Assembly: GCA_019422005.1 (NCBI GenBank)
Contig: JAHZEF010000106.1
Coordinates: forward strand, 1 to 8,022
Reading direction: 5' to 3'
Source: Clostridiales bacterium
Lineage (GTDB): Bacteria; Bacillota; Clostridia; Oscillospirales; Oscillospiraceae
DNA length: 8,022 bases
The notes below the pieces were generated by a model, which saw only the letters and a list, made by a program, of their open reading frames with translations, was not told the origin of the DNA and made no database searches. Position 1 is the stretch's first letter. Each line of letters begins with the position of its first letter. Position numbers and translations under genes: made by a program. This document shows, one piece after another, positions 1 to 6,000 of the stretch.

Positions 1-226
1 TGTGCTGGCGTTCCCCGGCATTTTCCGCGGCACGTTCGATGTGCGCGCGCGGGATATCAATGAGGAAATGAAGCTGGCGGCGGCCAAGGCGCTGGCCGAC
101 CTGATCTCCGATGAGGAACTGAACCCGGATTACATCATTCCCGCAGCATTTGATCCCCGCGTCGGCCCTGCAGTGGCGCAGGCAGTGGCGCAGGCCGCCC
201 GCGATTCCGGCGTTGCCAGAATCTGA
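1..226 (+). CDS. NAD(P)-dependent malic enzyme, C-terminal fragment (5' end outside window)
   Basis: The last 74 or so residues of a malic enzyme (oxidative decarboxylation of malate to pyruvate and CO2, cytoplasmic). The reading frame is open from the left edge and ends at TGA 224-226. The fragment has the family's typical C-terminal run: LAFPGIFRGTFDVRAR, then INEEMKLAAAKALADLI, SDEELNPDYIIPAAFDPRV, and a final Ala-rich helix ending DSGVARI. This order is characteristic of the short bacterial malic enzymes (NAD-binding domain end). No phosphotransacetylase-like extension follows, so this is the short, single-function form. The GTG at position 2 is an internal Val codon, not a start. A strong terminator begins about 20 bases after the stop, so this is the last gene of its transcript. 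Family assignment is from remembered conserved sequence; cofactor preference cannot be judged from the fragment. Confidence 0.9.
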   Translation, partial: VLAFPGIFRGTFDVRARDINEEMKLAAAKALADLISDEELNPDYIIPAAFDPRVGPAVAQAVAQAARDSGVARI

Positions 227-247
227 GCGGTTCAATTTCAGAATCAG

Positions 248-284
248 AGCGAGGGCACGGCGCTTACGCCGGCCCTCGCTTTTT
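248..284 (+). terminator. Intrinsic terminator of the malic enzyme gene
   Basis: A 9-bp stem (248-256 with 272-280) continues, after a single bulged A at 257, into a 5-bp stem (258-262 with 267-271) capped by CTTA. TTTTT follows at 280-284. This is a textbook Rho-independent terminator for the + strand. Read on the minus strand the same stem lies 10 bases after the stop of the UroD-like gene but is not followed by a T-tract, so it would be a weaker terminator in that direction. Confidence 0.93.
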
Positions 285-294
285 GCGGTCTGCA

Positions 295-1353
295 TTATGG
301 GTAGACGCCGAATTCCCGGACTGCTTCCACAAGGGCTTCCACATTCTCCCACGGGACTTCCGGCTCCAGCAGATGGGTCGGCGCGATGGTCAGTCCTCCG
401 CCGCGGCCCACGGTGCCGATCATACGGCGCACCGTTTGCCGCACCTCATCCGGTGTGCCGAACGGCATGGTGGTCTGGGTTCCGATGGTGCCCCAAAAGG
501 AGAGCCGGTCTCCATAGAGCTGCTTGAGCAGTATGGGATCCACGCACTCCGGCTGAACGGGGTTGAGGATATCAACGCCGATTTCAATCAGTTCCGGGAT
601 GATCTCATAAATCCTGCCGTCGGAATGGTAAAAGGCCAGCAGCTGCGGATTGACTGCCTTGGCTGCGGCGATGGTGGCGGCAGTTGCAGGCTTGACCCAG
701 CGCCGCCAGGTTTCCAGGCTCATCATCAGCGCGCGCTGTGTGCCCACGTCGTCTCCGAAGACAATGAGGTCGACGCCGATCCGCGCGGCCTGTTCCGCGA
801 TCCGGCATTGGGCCCGGGTCATTTTCTGCATGCATGCCTCCGCCATCTCCTCGTCGCACAGGTAATCCGCCAGCATATTGTCCAGACCGCGCAGATACCA
901 GGCCGGCTCAAAAACCTGCACCGCAAAGTAAGCGGCGGCGCGTCCCTGGGCATGCGCCTCCTCCACCTGACGCCGCGCAGCCTCCCAGCGCGGAAGGTCG
1001 CCTGCGATGTCCGGAAAGGGGTACTGTTCCACCTGTTCCGGGAGGTCGAAATCGGCCATGGGGGAGATGAACTGTGTGAAATGAGCGACACTGCCCCGTT
1101 TGTAGCCGACGCCCCATTCGTCCATGTATGTCAGTTTCTCCGGGTGCCTGTGGTAGCCGGTATGGTCGATGGGATGTTCTGCGGGCGGCAGTTCGATGTA
1201 TTGCACGGGCATGTCGAATGCGGCGACGGCGTCGTCGGTGCCGTAACGCCGCTGCGGCTCCTGCTGCAGCGTGTCGCGGGGGGAAAGCTGGAAGGGGACG
1301 CGTTCGCACGGCTGACGGCGCATGGCTGCGATCAAATTTTCTCGGTGATTCAT
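295..1353 (-). CDS. Uroporphyrinogen decarboxylase-family (UroD-fold) protein, methyltransferase-like branch
   Basis: A 352-residue protein, about the normal length for the family. The start is ATG at 1353-1351 (MNHRENLIAAM), preceded by AAAGGA 10 bases upstream; the longer open frame would run into the AraC gene. It opens like UroD-like methyltransferases (ENLIAAMRRQPCERVPF) and lacks the RQAGRY substrate-binding motif of true HemE, so haem synthesis is unlikely. Recognisable later segments are FGDDVG (199-204), YHSDGRIYEIIPELIEIGVD (242-261), LNPVQPE (263-269), and PTHLLEPEVPWENVEAL near the C-terminus. Relatives such as MtaA/MtbA transfer methyl groups between corrinoid proteins and thiols and use a zinc-binding His-x-Cys. 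Here the matching place reads H243-S-D245-G, with Asp where Cys is expected, so the reaction is uncertain. No corrinoid protein is adjacent. It is divergent from an AraC regulator, its likely controller. Confidence 0.85.
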   Translation of the reverse strand: MNHRENLIAAMRRQPCERVPFQLSPRDTLQQEPQRRYGTDDAVAAFDMPVQYIELPPAEHPIDHTGYHRHPEKLTYMDEWGVGYKRGSVAHFTQFISPMADFDLPEQVEQYPFPDIAGDLPRWEAARRQVEEAHAQGRAAAYFAVQVFEPAWYLRGLDNMLADYLCDEEMAEACMQKMTRAQCRIAEQAARIGVDLIVFGDDVGTQRALMMSLETWRRWVKPATAATIAAAKAVNPQLLAFYHSDGRIYEIIPELIEIGVDILNPVQPECVDPILLKQLYGDRLSFWGTIGTQTTMPFGTPDEVRQTVRRMIGTVGRGGGLTIAPTHLLEPEVPWENVEALVEAVREFGVYP

Positions 1354-1383
1354 TCTGCAGGCATCCTTTCTGATGTTTGCTTT

Positions 1384-1389
1384 ATTGTA
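1384..1389 (-). promoter_or_regulatory. Probable -10 element of the UroD-like gene
   Basis: On the minus strand TACAAT (revcomp of 1384-1389) stands about 30 bases before the ATG, which would give a transcript start near 1377 and a leader of about 24 bases containing the ribosome-binding site. At 17-bp spacing the -35 position is occupied by C-rich sequence with poor resemblance to TTGACA. A good -10 with a poor -35 is what one expects of an activator-dependent promoter, which fits the divergent AraC gene; that last step is inference. Confidence 0.5.
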
Positions 1390-1390
1390 T

Positions 1391-1420
1391 TTGACAACGG
1401 GCGGCGGCGGAATGTAAAAT
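1391..1420 (+). promoter_or_regulatory. Sigma-A-like promoter of the AraC-family gene
   Basis: A perfect TTGACA (1391-1396) is followed after 18 bases by TAAAAT (1415-1420). The start of transcription would be near 1427, and an AAAAAAGGAT ribosome-binding site lies just before the ATG at 1455. The spacer is unusually G-rich (GGGCGGCGGCGG at 1399-1410). The -35 element lies one base from the -10 of the divergent UroD-like promoter, so the two polymerase footprints overlap. Confidence 0.7.
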
Positions 1421-1454
1421 GAGAGGTACAATTTATAAAAAAGGATTGTCTTGA

Positions 1455-2330
1455 ATGGAATATCAGGAACATGCGCTGCAGGACCTGTTTCGGATAGACG
1501 GGATTGTGAATGCCAGAAGGCTGCACTGCTCCAGGGATTGGCAGTTTGAAGGGGAACGGCACAGCTGCTGGGAACTGCAGTATATGGCGGATGGCAATAC
1601 ATTTGTGCACTTGAACAACCGGTTTTACCGGCTCCAAAAGGGGGAGCTGATCCTCTTCCGACCGGACTCCTTTCATGTGGTATATGCCGACGGCGAGGCG
1701 CCGGCTGAAATGTGGGTGATCTCCTTTTCTTCGGCAGGAAACCCGCCGGCGGCGGTGGGCCGCGGAATCTTTTCCGTATCCGCCCGCTGCGAGGCGCTGC
1801 TCCGGGAAATCCTGGAGACGGTGGAAGACGGTTTCCGATGTTCGGAGCGGACGGACGTGCCCGAACTGCTGCAGCGCAGGCAGACGGCTCCCCCGGGGAA
1901 TGACCAGCTGATCCGCATCCGGCTGGAGCAGGTGCTGCTGCTTCTCATGCGCGCCGCAGAAGGGACGGGGGCGTTTGCAGGGTGGCGCGGGCTGCAGGAA
2001 ACCAACGGACACGCGTTTCTGGCAGAGAGAATCCGCAGCTTTATGCTGCAGCGTGTGGAGGGGCGGCTGTGTCTGGAACAGGTGGCCAGGGCGTTTTATA
2101 TTTCAGAGTCCATGGTCAAGACGGTCTACAAACAGCGGTTCGGCATCAGCCTGATTGCGGATTACCACAGGCAGAAGGCGGAACGGGCAAGGCTGCTGCT
2201 CTGCCGGCAGGACTTGACGATCGGGCAGATTGCGGCGATGCTGGGTTTTGAGACGCCGTATTATTTCAGCAATTTTTTTAAAAAGCATATGGGGGTTGCG
2301 CCGAGCGCTTACAGGAAGAGCCTGGAATAG
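1455..2330 (+). CDS. AraC-family transcriptional regulator
   Basis: A 291-residue cytoplasmic DNA-binding regulator. The N-terminal part (about 35-95) resembles the cupin-like ligand-sensing domain of AraC proteins: a WELQYMADG strand, then KGELILFRPDSFHVVY, the usual 'lid and His' turn. A helical linker (about 110-185) includes LIRIRLEQVLLLLMR. The C-terminal domain has two helix-turn-helix units, about 204-230 (CLEQVARAFYISESMVK) and 253-280. The second carries the family signature IGQIAAMLGFETPYYFSNFF, followed by KKHMGVAPSAYRKS. The ATG is preceded by AAGGA with a 9-base gap. The gene is transcribed away from the UroD-like gene, the classic arrangement of an AraC activator and its target; the ligand is unknown, though sugar ligands are common in this class. 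An efficient terminator follows, so the gene is monocistronic. Confidence 0.93.
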   Translation: MEYQEHALQDLFRIDGIVNARRLHCSRDWQFEGERHSCWELQYMADGNTFVHLNNRFYRLQKGELILFRPDSFHVVYADGEAPAEMWVISFSSAGNPPAAVGRGIFSVSARCEALLREILETVEDGFRCSERTDVPELLQRRQTAPPGNDQLIRIRLEQVLLLLMRAAEGTGAFAGWRGLQETNGHAFLAERIRSFMLQRVEGRLCLEQVARAFYISESMVKTVYKQRFGISLIADYHRQKAERARLLLCRQDLTIGQIAAMLGFETPYYFSNFFKKHMGVAPSAYRKSLE

Positions 2331-2363
2331 GGAAAAGCAGGGAGCGGCCCGAAGGCGGAGACA

Positions 2364-2410
2364 TATAAAAAAGGACACTGCCCGGACAGCCGGCGGTGTC
2401 TTTTTTTATA
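2364..2410 (+). terminator. Terminator of the AraC-family gene, symmetrical (A-tract / stem / T-tract)
   Basis: The core stem pairs GACACTGCC (2374-2382) with GGCGGTGTC (2392-2400), 9 bp with one G-T pair, followed by seven T at 2401-2407. An A-run (2366-2372) upstream can pair with the T-run, so the structure is nearly symmetrical and could also stop minus-strand transcription. An alternative pairing within the loop (CCGG ACAG CCGG) is possible. Confidence 0.9.
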
Positions 2411-2431
2411 TGCGGAAGGGCGGTTTTTATA

Positions 2432-2460
2432 TTGTGAAATCACGGGGAGGCCGATAGAAT
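2432..2460 (+). promoter_or_regulatory. Sigma-A-like promoter of the lipoprotein gene
   Basis: TTGTGA (2432-2437) and TAGAAT (2455-2460) are separated by exactly 17 bases, predicting a transcript start near 2467. It lies between the AraC terminator and the lipoprotein's ribosome-binding site, which supports independent transcription of that gene. Confidence 0.7.
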
Positions 2461-2463
2461 GAA

Positions 2464-2490
2464 CTTGCAAATGGCGAAACGCCATACAAG
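2464..2490 (+). promoter_or_regulatory. Hairpin at the start of the lipoprotein leader (operator or RNA structure)
   Basis: ATGGCG (2471-2476) and CGCCAT (2480-2485) form a perfect 6-bp inverted repeat around AAA. CTTG (2464-2467) and CAAG (2487-2490) extend it as an outer stem. It sits at about the transcript start and before the AGGAGGAG ribosome-binding site (2502-2509). It could be a DNA operator just downstream of the promoter, or a 5'-end RNA hairpin stabilising the message; the sequence does not decide. Confidence 0.45.
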
Positions 2491-2514
2491 CCGACAGAAA
2501 TAGGAGGAGTAGTT

Positions 2515-3621
2515 ATGAAACGGGGAATTGCGATTCTGCTGGCCTTTTCTGTGATGCTGGCTGCGGCCGCCTGCAGCGCCGGACCGTCTGCAGAAGAAGC
2601 GGCAGAGCCTGCGCCGCAGCAGCAGGCGGATGCCGGGCTGGCCGGCAAACCGGATGGGGGCGATGGGACGCCGCAGCAGCAGGCGGACGCCGGAACGGCC
2701 GGCAAACCGGACGGGGACGACGAGGGATCTCTGCTGCAGGGAAAAAAGATCGGCTGCACCATTGTGTATAAAGGCGACGAATGGTGCGCGGCGCTTGCCC
2801 GGTGCCTGGAGGACACGGCGGCGCAATACGGCGTGTCCATCACCGTGGAAGACGGCGATCTCAACGCGGAAACGCAGACCAAGCAGATTGAAAACATGCT
2901 TGCAGGCGGCGTGGACATGATTTTCGCAGATCCCGCAACGCCGGACGGATGCACAGAGGCGCTGATGCAGGCCGTAGACGCCGGCGTGCCTGTGTTTATT
3001 TACGACTGCTATTGGAACGAAGCCGACCAGGCGGTGACGTCTGTCACCTGGGATCAGGAACTGACCGGCGAACTGATGGCGGACTACCTGATATCCTATG
3101 TGGAACAGCACCCGGACGAATACCCTGAGGGAAAGGCCAGCGTCGTGCTGCTGGAATTGAATACCTCTGCAGCGGCGGAACTGCGGAGCAAGCGGTTTAC
3201 GGAGGTGTTGGAGGAAAAAGCGCCGGGGATTGCCATTGTGGAAGTCCATGACTGTGAGGGCAACCGGGAAAAAGCGGCCAACGCCATCGCCAATACGGTG
3301 GTTCCCTTTGACTTTGTCGCGTCCGTAGTGGATAATGGGGCCTGGGGAGCCGTATCTGCCATTCAGGCGCGCGGGATGTCCGACGTCAAGGTTTTGTCCA
3401 TGGGAGCCTATGGGGCGGAGCCGTTTGAAGCGCTGTACAATCAGGATCCGAATTATCTGGCCTGCGTGGTTGTGGATCCGCAGGTGATTGCCGACGAAAT
3501 TTACAGCGCGGCAGTGCGGTTTTTCAGCGGTGAGACGGTGGAAAAAACCACCTATATTGATCTGTTCGTGGCGGACAGTTCCAATGTGACGAATTTTTGG
3601 GAATTCCAGGCTGCGGAGTGA
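2515..3621 (+). CDS. Sugar-type ABC substrate-binding lipoprotein (periplasmic-binding-protein type I fold)
   Basis: A 368-residue surface lipoprotein. Residues 1-20 form a lipoprotein signal peptide (MKRG, hydrophobic core, LAAAAC with C20 as lipid anchor). Residues 21-74 are a low-complexity Ala/Glu/Gln/Gly/Asp linker containing a duplicated 19-residue unit. The remainder matches the Peripl_BP_4 family (ribose/xylose-type binding proteins): an opening strand (GKKIGCTIVYKGDEW), QTKQIENMLAGGVDMIFADP, DAGVPVFIYDC, GELMADYLISYV, a KRFTEVLEEKAPGIAIVEVH segment, and VVVDPQVIADEIYSAAVRFF. It should bind a small ligand outside the membrane and deliver it to a permease or a sensor. No permease, ATPase or histidine kinase is encoded nearby, so it is an orphan here. 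ATG 2515 is fixed by AGGAGG seven bases upstream. The ligand cannot be inferred; several Cys in the mature domain (for example in GCTIVYK, EWCAALARC) are somewhat unusual. Confidence 0.9.
   Translation: MKRGIAILLAFSVMLAAAACSAGPSAEEAAEPAPQQQADAGLAGKPDGGDGTPQQQADAGTAGKPDGDDEGSLLQGKKIGCTIVYKGDEWCAALARCLEDTAAQYGVSITVEDGDLNAETQTKQIENMLAGGVDMIFADPATPDGCTEALMQAVDAGVPVFIYDCYWNEADQAVTSVTWDQELTGELMADYLISYVEQHPDEYPEGKASVVLLELNTSAAAELRSKRFTEVLEEKAPGIAIVEVHDCEGNREKAANAIANTVVPFDFVASVVDNGAWGAVSAIQARGMSDVKVLSMGAYGAEPFEALYNQDPNYLACVVVDPQVIADEIYSAAVRFFSGETVEKTTYIDLFVADSSNVTNFWEFQAAE
2614..2727 (+). repeat. Two tandem copies of a 57-bp unit encoding the lipoprotein linker
   Basis: Copy 1 (2614-2670, residues 34-52) and copy 2 (2671-2727, residues 53-71) agree at 46 of 57 bases by hand comparison. 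Both encode PQQQADAG-x-AGKPDG, with 14 of the first 15 residues identical (Leu to Thr). The unit keeps the frame and lengthens the flexible tether between the lipid anchor and the binding domain. Confidence 0.9.
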
Positions 3622-3642
3622 CTGCTCCGGCCGGGGGCAGCG

Positions 3643-3670
3643 GAAAAAGGGGGTGAAAACCTCCTTTTTC
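3643..3670 (+). terminator. Probable terminator after the lipoprotein gene
   Basis: A 12-bp stem pairs 3643-3654 (GAAAAAGGGGGT) with 3659-3670 (ACCTCCTTTTTC), with one G-T pair and a GAAA tetraloop. The five T at 3665-3669 are inside the long stem but would act as the U-tract if only the six G-rich pairs form first. The mirrored A-tract allows action in both directions. It starts 21 bases after the stop codon. Confidence 0.7.
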
Positions 3671-3697
3671 TGCATGTCGGCGGCTGCCGACATGCAG
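3670..3697 (+). repeat. Perfect 12-bp inverted repeat directly abutting the terminator
   Basis: CTGCATGTCGGC (3670-3681) and GCCGACATGCAG (3686-3697) are exact reverse complements around the loop GGCT. No T-tract follows, so it is not an ordinary terminator. It could protect the 3' end of the message, act as a protein-binding site, or be a dispersed repeat unit of the genome. Confidence 0.75.
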
Positions 3698-3729
3698 CAT
3701 ACGGCCGGGCATATGGGGCGGGCCGGCGT

Positions 3730-3751
3730 CCGGGTGCTGTACAGCTGCCGG
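3730..3751 (+). promoter_or_regulatory. Dyad-symmetric sequence upstream of the tex promoter, possible operator
   Basis: The perfect 10-bp palindrome GCTGTACAGC (3736-3745) is flanked symmetrically, two bases away on each side, by CCGG (3730-3733 and 3748-3751). Eighteen of the 22 positions obey dyad symmetry. It lies just upstream of the predicted -35 position. In GC-rich DNA some such dyads occur by chance. Confidence 0.3.
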
Positions 3752-3758
3752 AAGGCAG

Positions 3759-3787
3759 TGGAGTTCCGCGCGGATTTATGATACAAT
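3759..3787 (+). promoter_or_regulatory. Extended -10 promoter of tex
   Basis: TGATACAAT (3779-3787) is an extended -10 element (TG, one base, TACAAT). The -35 position at 17 bp (TGGAGT, 3759-3764) matches consensus poorly, as is common for extended -10 promoters. The predicted start near 3794 leaves a leader of about 27 bases containing GAGGAG (3808-3813), seven bases before the ATG. Confidence 0.65.
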
Positions 3788-3820
3788 AAACCATCTGAAC
3801 TGAAACTGAGGAGCGTTATC

Positions 3821-5992
3821 ATGCCGACAATTGTGGAGCTTCTGGCCCGGGAGCTGAATCAAAAGGAAATCCATGTGGATCATGTGGTGACTCTGATTGA
3901 CGAGGGCAATACCATTCCGTTCATTGCACGCTACCGAAAGGAACTGCATGGGGGGATGGACGACCAGACCCTGCGTGACCTGGCGGACCGGCTGGCCTAT
4001 CTGCGGAATCTGGAAAAACGGCGGGAAGAAGTCAGGCAGGCCATTGCGGGACAGGGGAAGCTGACGGATGCGCTGTCGGCCGCCATTGACGCCGCACAGA
4101 CCCTGGCGGAGGTGGAGGACCTGTACCGGCCCTATAAACAGAAGCGGCGCACCCGCGCCACAGCGGCCCGGGAAAAAGGGCTGGAGCCGCTGGCAAACCG
4201 GATTTTCCTCCAGGAACGCGGAACGCCTGCCCCGGAGCTCCTGGCGGAGGCCTTTCTGAATCCGGAACAGGGGGTTGAGTCCGTTGGGGATGCGCTGGCC
4301 GGCGCCTCCGATATCATTGCGGAATGGATTTCCGACGACGCGGCCATTCGGAAGGATCTGCGGGAGCTGATGATGAAGCGGGCTGTGCTGACCGCGCAGA
4401 ACGCCCGGGAAGAGGAGGACTCCGTCTATCGGCTGTATTATGCCTTTTCCCAGCCGGCGGCAAGGCTGCAAAGCCACCAGGTTTTGGCGATCAACCGCGG
4501 TGAAAAGGAGGGCTTCCTGCGGGTCTCTGTGGAAGTGGAGCGGGATTTGGTTCTGCGCCGGCTGTTCCGGGCCGTGGTGGTGCCCGGTTCCAGTGCCATG
4601 GCGTTTGTCCGTGCGGCGGCGGAGGATGCGTATGACAGGCTGATCGCGCCCCCCATGGAGCGGGAAATCCGGAATGCGCTGACAGAAACGGCCAACGAGG
4701 CGGCGATTCACAACTTTGCCCTGAATCTCAAGCCATTGCTGCTGCAGCCGCCGGTCAAGGGGAAGGTCACCATGGGGCTGGATCCCGGATACCGGAACGG
4801 CTGCAAGGTGGCGGTGGTGGACGGCACCGGAAAAGTGCTCGATACGGCGGTTGTCTATCCCACATTTTCGGACCGGAAGCGGGAGGAGGCCATTGAACGC
4901 CTGTCAGCCCTGATTCGGAACTATGGCGTGCAGCATATCGCAATTGGAAACGGAACGGCCTCCAGGGAGACGGAGCAGATGACGGTGGAACTGCTGCGCC
5001 GCGTGGGCGGAGGCGTCAGCTATATGATCGTCAGCGAGGCGGGCGCATCGGTTTACTCCGCTTCCAAACTGGCGGCGGAGGAATTCCCGCAGTTTGACGT
5101 GAATCTGCGCAGCGCCGTATCCATTGCAAGGCGGCTTCAGGATCCGCTGGCGGAGCTGGTTAAAATTGACCCGAAAGCCATCGGTGTGGGACAATACCAG
5201 CATGACATGCCGGAAAAGCGGCTGGACGAGGCGCTGGGCGGCGTGGTGGAGGACTGCGTGAACGCGGTTGGGGTGGATGTGAATACGGCTTCTGCGCCGC
5301 TTCTGCGGCAGGTGGCCGGACTGACTGCGGCCACCGCCAGAAACATTGTCGCTTACCGGGAGGAAAACGGTGCGTTTTCCAGCCGGAAGCAGCTTTTAAA
5401 GGTTCCGAAGCTGGGCCCGAAGGCCTTCGAACAGTGCGCCGGCTTCCTGCGGGTGCCCGAGAGCAGGCAGGTTCTGGACCGTACGGCAGTCCACCCGGAG
5501 AGCTACGCGGCGGCGGAGAAGCTGCTGTCGCTCTGCGGGTATACCGGGGCGGATGTGGGAACGGATGCAATTTCCCGGCTGCCGGAACGGCTGCAGGCTT
5601 ACGGCCTGGAACGGGCGGCGGAGACCTGCGGCGTCGGCGTACCGACGCTGCAGGATGTGGTTCGGGAATTGCTGAAGCCGGGACGCGACCCGAGAGAGGA
5701 ACTGCCTGCGCCGATCCTGCGGACGGATGTGTTGGAGATCAGCGATCTGAAGCCGGGGATGGTACTCAGCGGGACAGTCCGCAATGTGATTGATTTCGGC
5801 GTCTTTGTGGATATCGGCGTTCATCAGGACGGCCTGGTGCATATCTCTCAGGTTTGCGGCCGTTTTATCCGCCATCCATCCGAGGTGGTTCGTGTGGGCG
5901 ATATTGTACAGGTGGCCGTATTGGAGGTGGATGAGAAGCGGAAACGGATCAGCCTGAGTATGAAGGAGGTTACTCTGCATCTGAACCCATAA
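3821..5992 (+). CDS. tex: Tex family RNA-binding transcriptional accessory protein
   Basis: A 723-residue protein of full length for the family. Tex is a cytoplasmic nucleic-acid-binding protein related to eukaryotic Spt6; it associates with transcription, but its exact bacterial role is not settled. Order of parts: the N-terminal helical Tex_N region with IPFIARYRKELHGGMDD (residues about 32-48) and the EVEDLYRPYKQKRRTRATAA segment (about 97-116); a YqgF/RNase H-like domain beginning at MGLDPGYRNGCKVAVVDGTG (318-337); a helix-hairpin-helix region (about 484-565: GVDVNTASAPLL, then AFSSRKQLLKVPKLGPKAFE and GFLRV); and a C-terminal S1 RNA-binding domain (about 646-717: GTVRNVIDFGVFVDIGVHQDG, LVHISQVC, KRISLSMK). 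The start has a good ribosome-binding site. The gene has its own promoter and terminator. No damage or oddity is visible. Confidence 0.96.
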   Translation: MPTIVELLARELNQKEIHVDHVVTLIDEGNTIPFIARYRKELHGGMDDQTLRDLADRLAYLRNLEKRREEVRQAIAGQGKLTDALSAAIDAAQTLAEVEDLYRPYKQKRRTRATAAREKGLEPLANRIFLQERGTPAPELLAEAFLNPEQGVESVGDALAGASDIIAEWISDDAAIRKDLRELMMKRAVLTAQNAREEEDSVYRLYYAFSQPAARLQSHQVLAINRGEKEGFLRVSVEVERDLVLRRLFRAVVVPGSSAMAFVRAAAEDAYDRLIAPPMEREIRNALTETANEAAIHNFALNLKPLLLQPPVKGKVTMGLDPGYRNGCKVAVVDGTGKVLDTAVVYPTFSDRKREEAIERLSALIRNYGVQHIAIGNGTASRETEQMTVELLRRVGGGVSYMIVSEAGASVYSASKLAAEEFPQFDVNLRSAVSIARRLQDPLAELVKIDPKAIGVGQYQHDMPEKRLDEALGGVVEDCVNAVGVDVNTASAPLLRQVAGLTAATARNIVAYREENGAFSSRKQLLKVPKLGPKAFEQCAGFLRVPESRQVLDRTAVHPESYAAAEKLLSLCGYTGADVGTDAISRLPERLQAYGLERAAETCGVGVPTLQDVVRELLKPGRDPREELPAPILRTDVLEISDLKPGMVLSGTVRNVIDFGVFVDIGVHQDGLVHISQVCGRFIRHPSEVVRVGDIVQVAVLEVDEKRKRISLSMKEVTLHLNP

Positions 5993-6000
5993 AATAAAAC

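Noticed and set aside
295..1353. Annotation as hemE (haem biosynthesis)
   Set aside because: The RQAGRY N-terminal motif of true uroporphyrinogen decarboxylase is absent and no other haem genes are nearby.
283..1422. Long + strand open frame (379 codons) across the UroD-like gene
   Set aside because: It is antisense to a well-recognised protein, its translation is a Gly/Arg/His-rich mixture with no family resemblance, and it has no ribosome-binding site. It reflects the GC-rich codon pattern of the real gene.
1354..1602. N-terminal extension of the UroD-like protein into the AraC gene
   Set aside because: The added residues do not resemble the family, which starts at about MNHRENLIAAM, and the extension would cross both promoters. 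The internal ATG at 1353 has a good ribosome-binding site.
2331..2514. Small unannotated gene between the AraC and lipoprotein genes
   Set aside because: The interval is filled by a terminator, a promoter, a hairpin and a ribosome-binding site. The short open frames there cross the terminator and lack start signals.
3622..3820. Non-coding RNA gene between the lipoprotein and tex genes
   Set aside because: There are hairpins but no convincing promoter ahead of them. They are better explained as the 3' end of the lipoprotein message, with the tex promoter following.
2440..3822. Minus-strand open frame of 460 codons covering the lipoprotein gene and spacer
   Set aside because: It runs through the promoter, both hairpins and the tandem repeat, and its translation has no recognisable domain. 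The lipoprotein on the + strand explains the region fully.
3776..4711. Minus-strand open frame of 311 codons inside tex
   Set aside because: It is a shadow of tex codons; the Gln/Arg/His-rich translation matches nothing and overlaps an intact, full-length tex.
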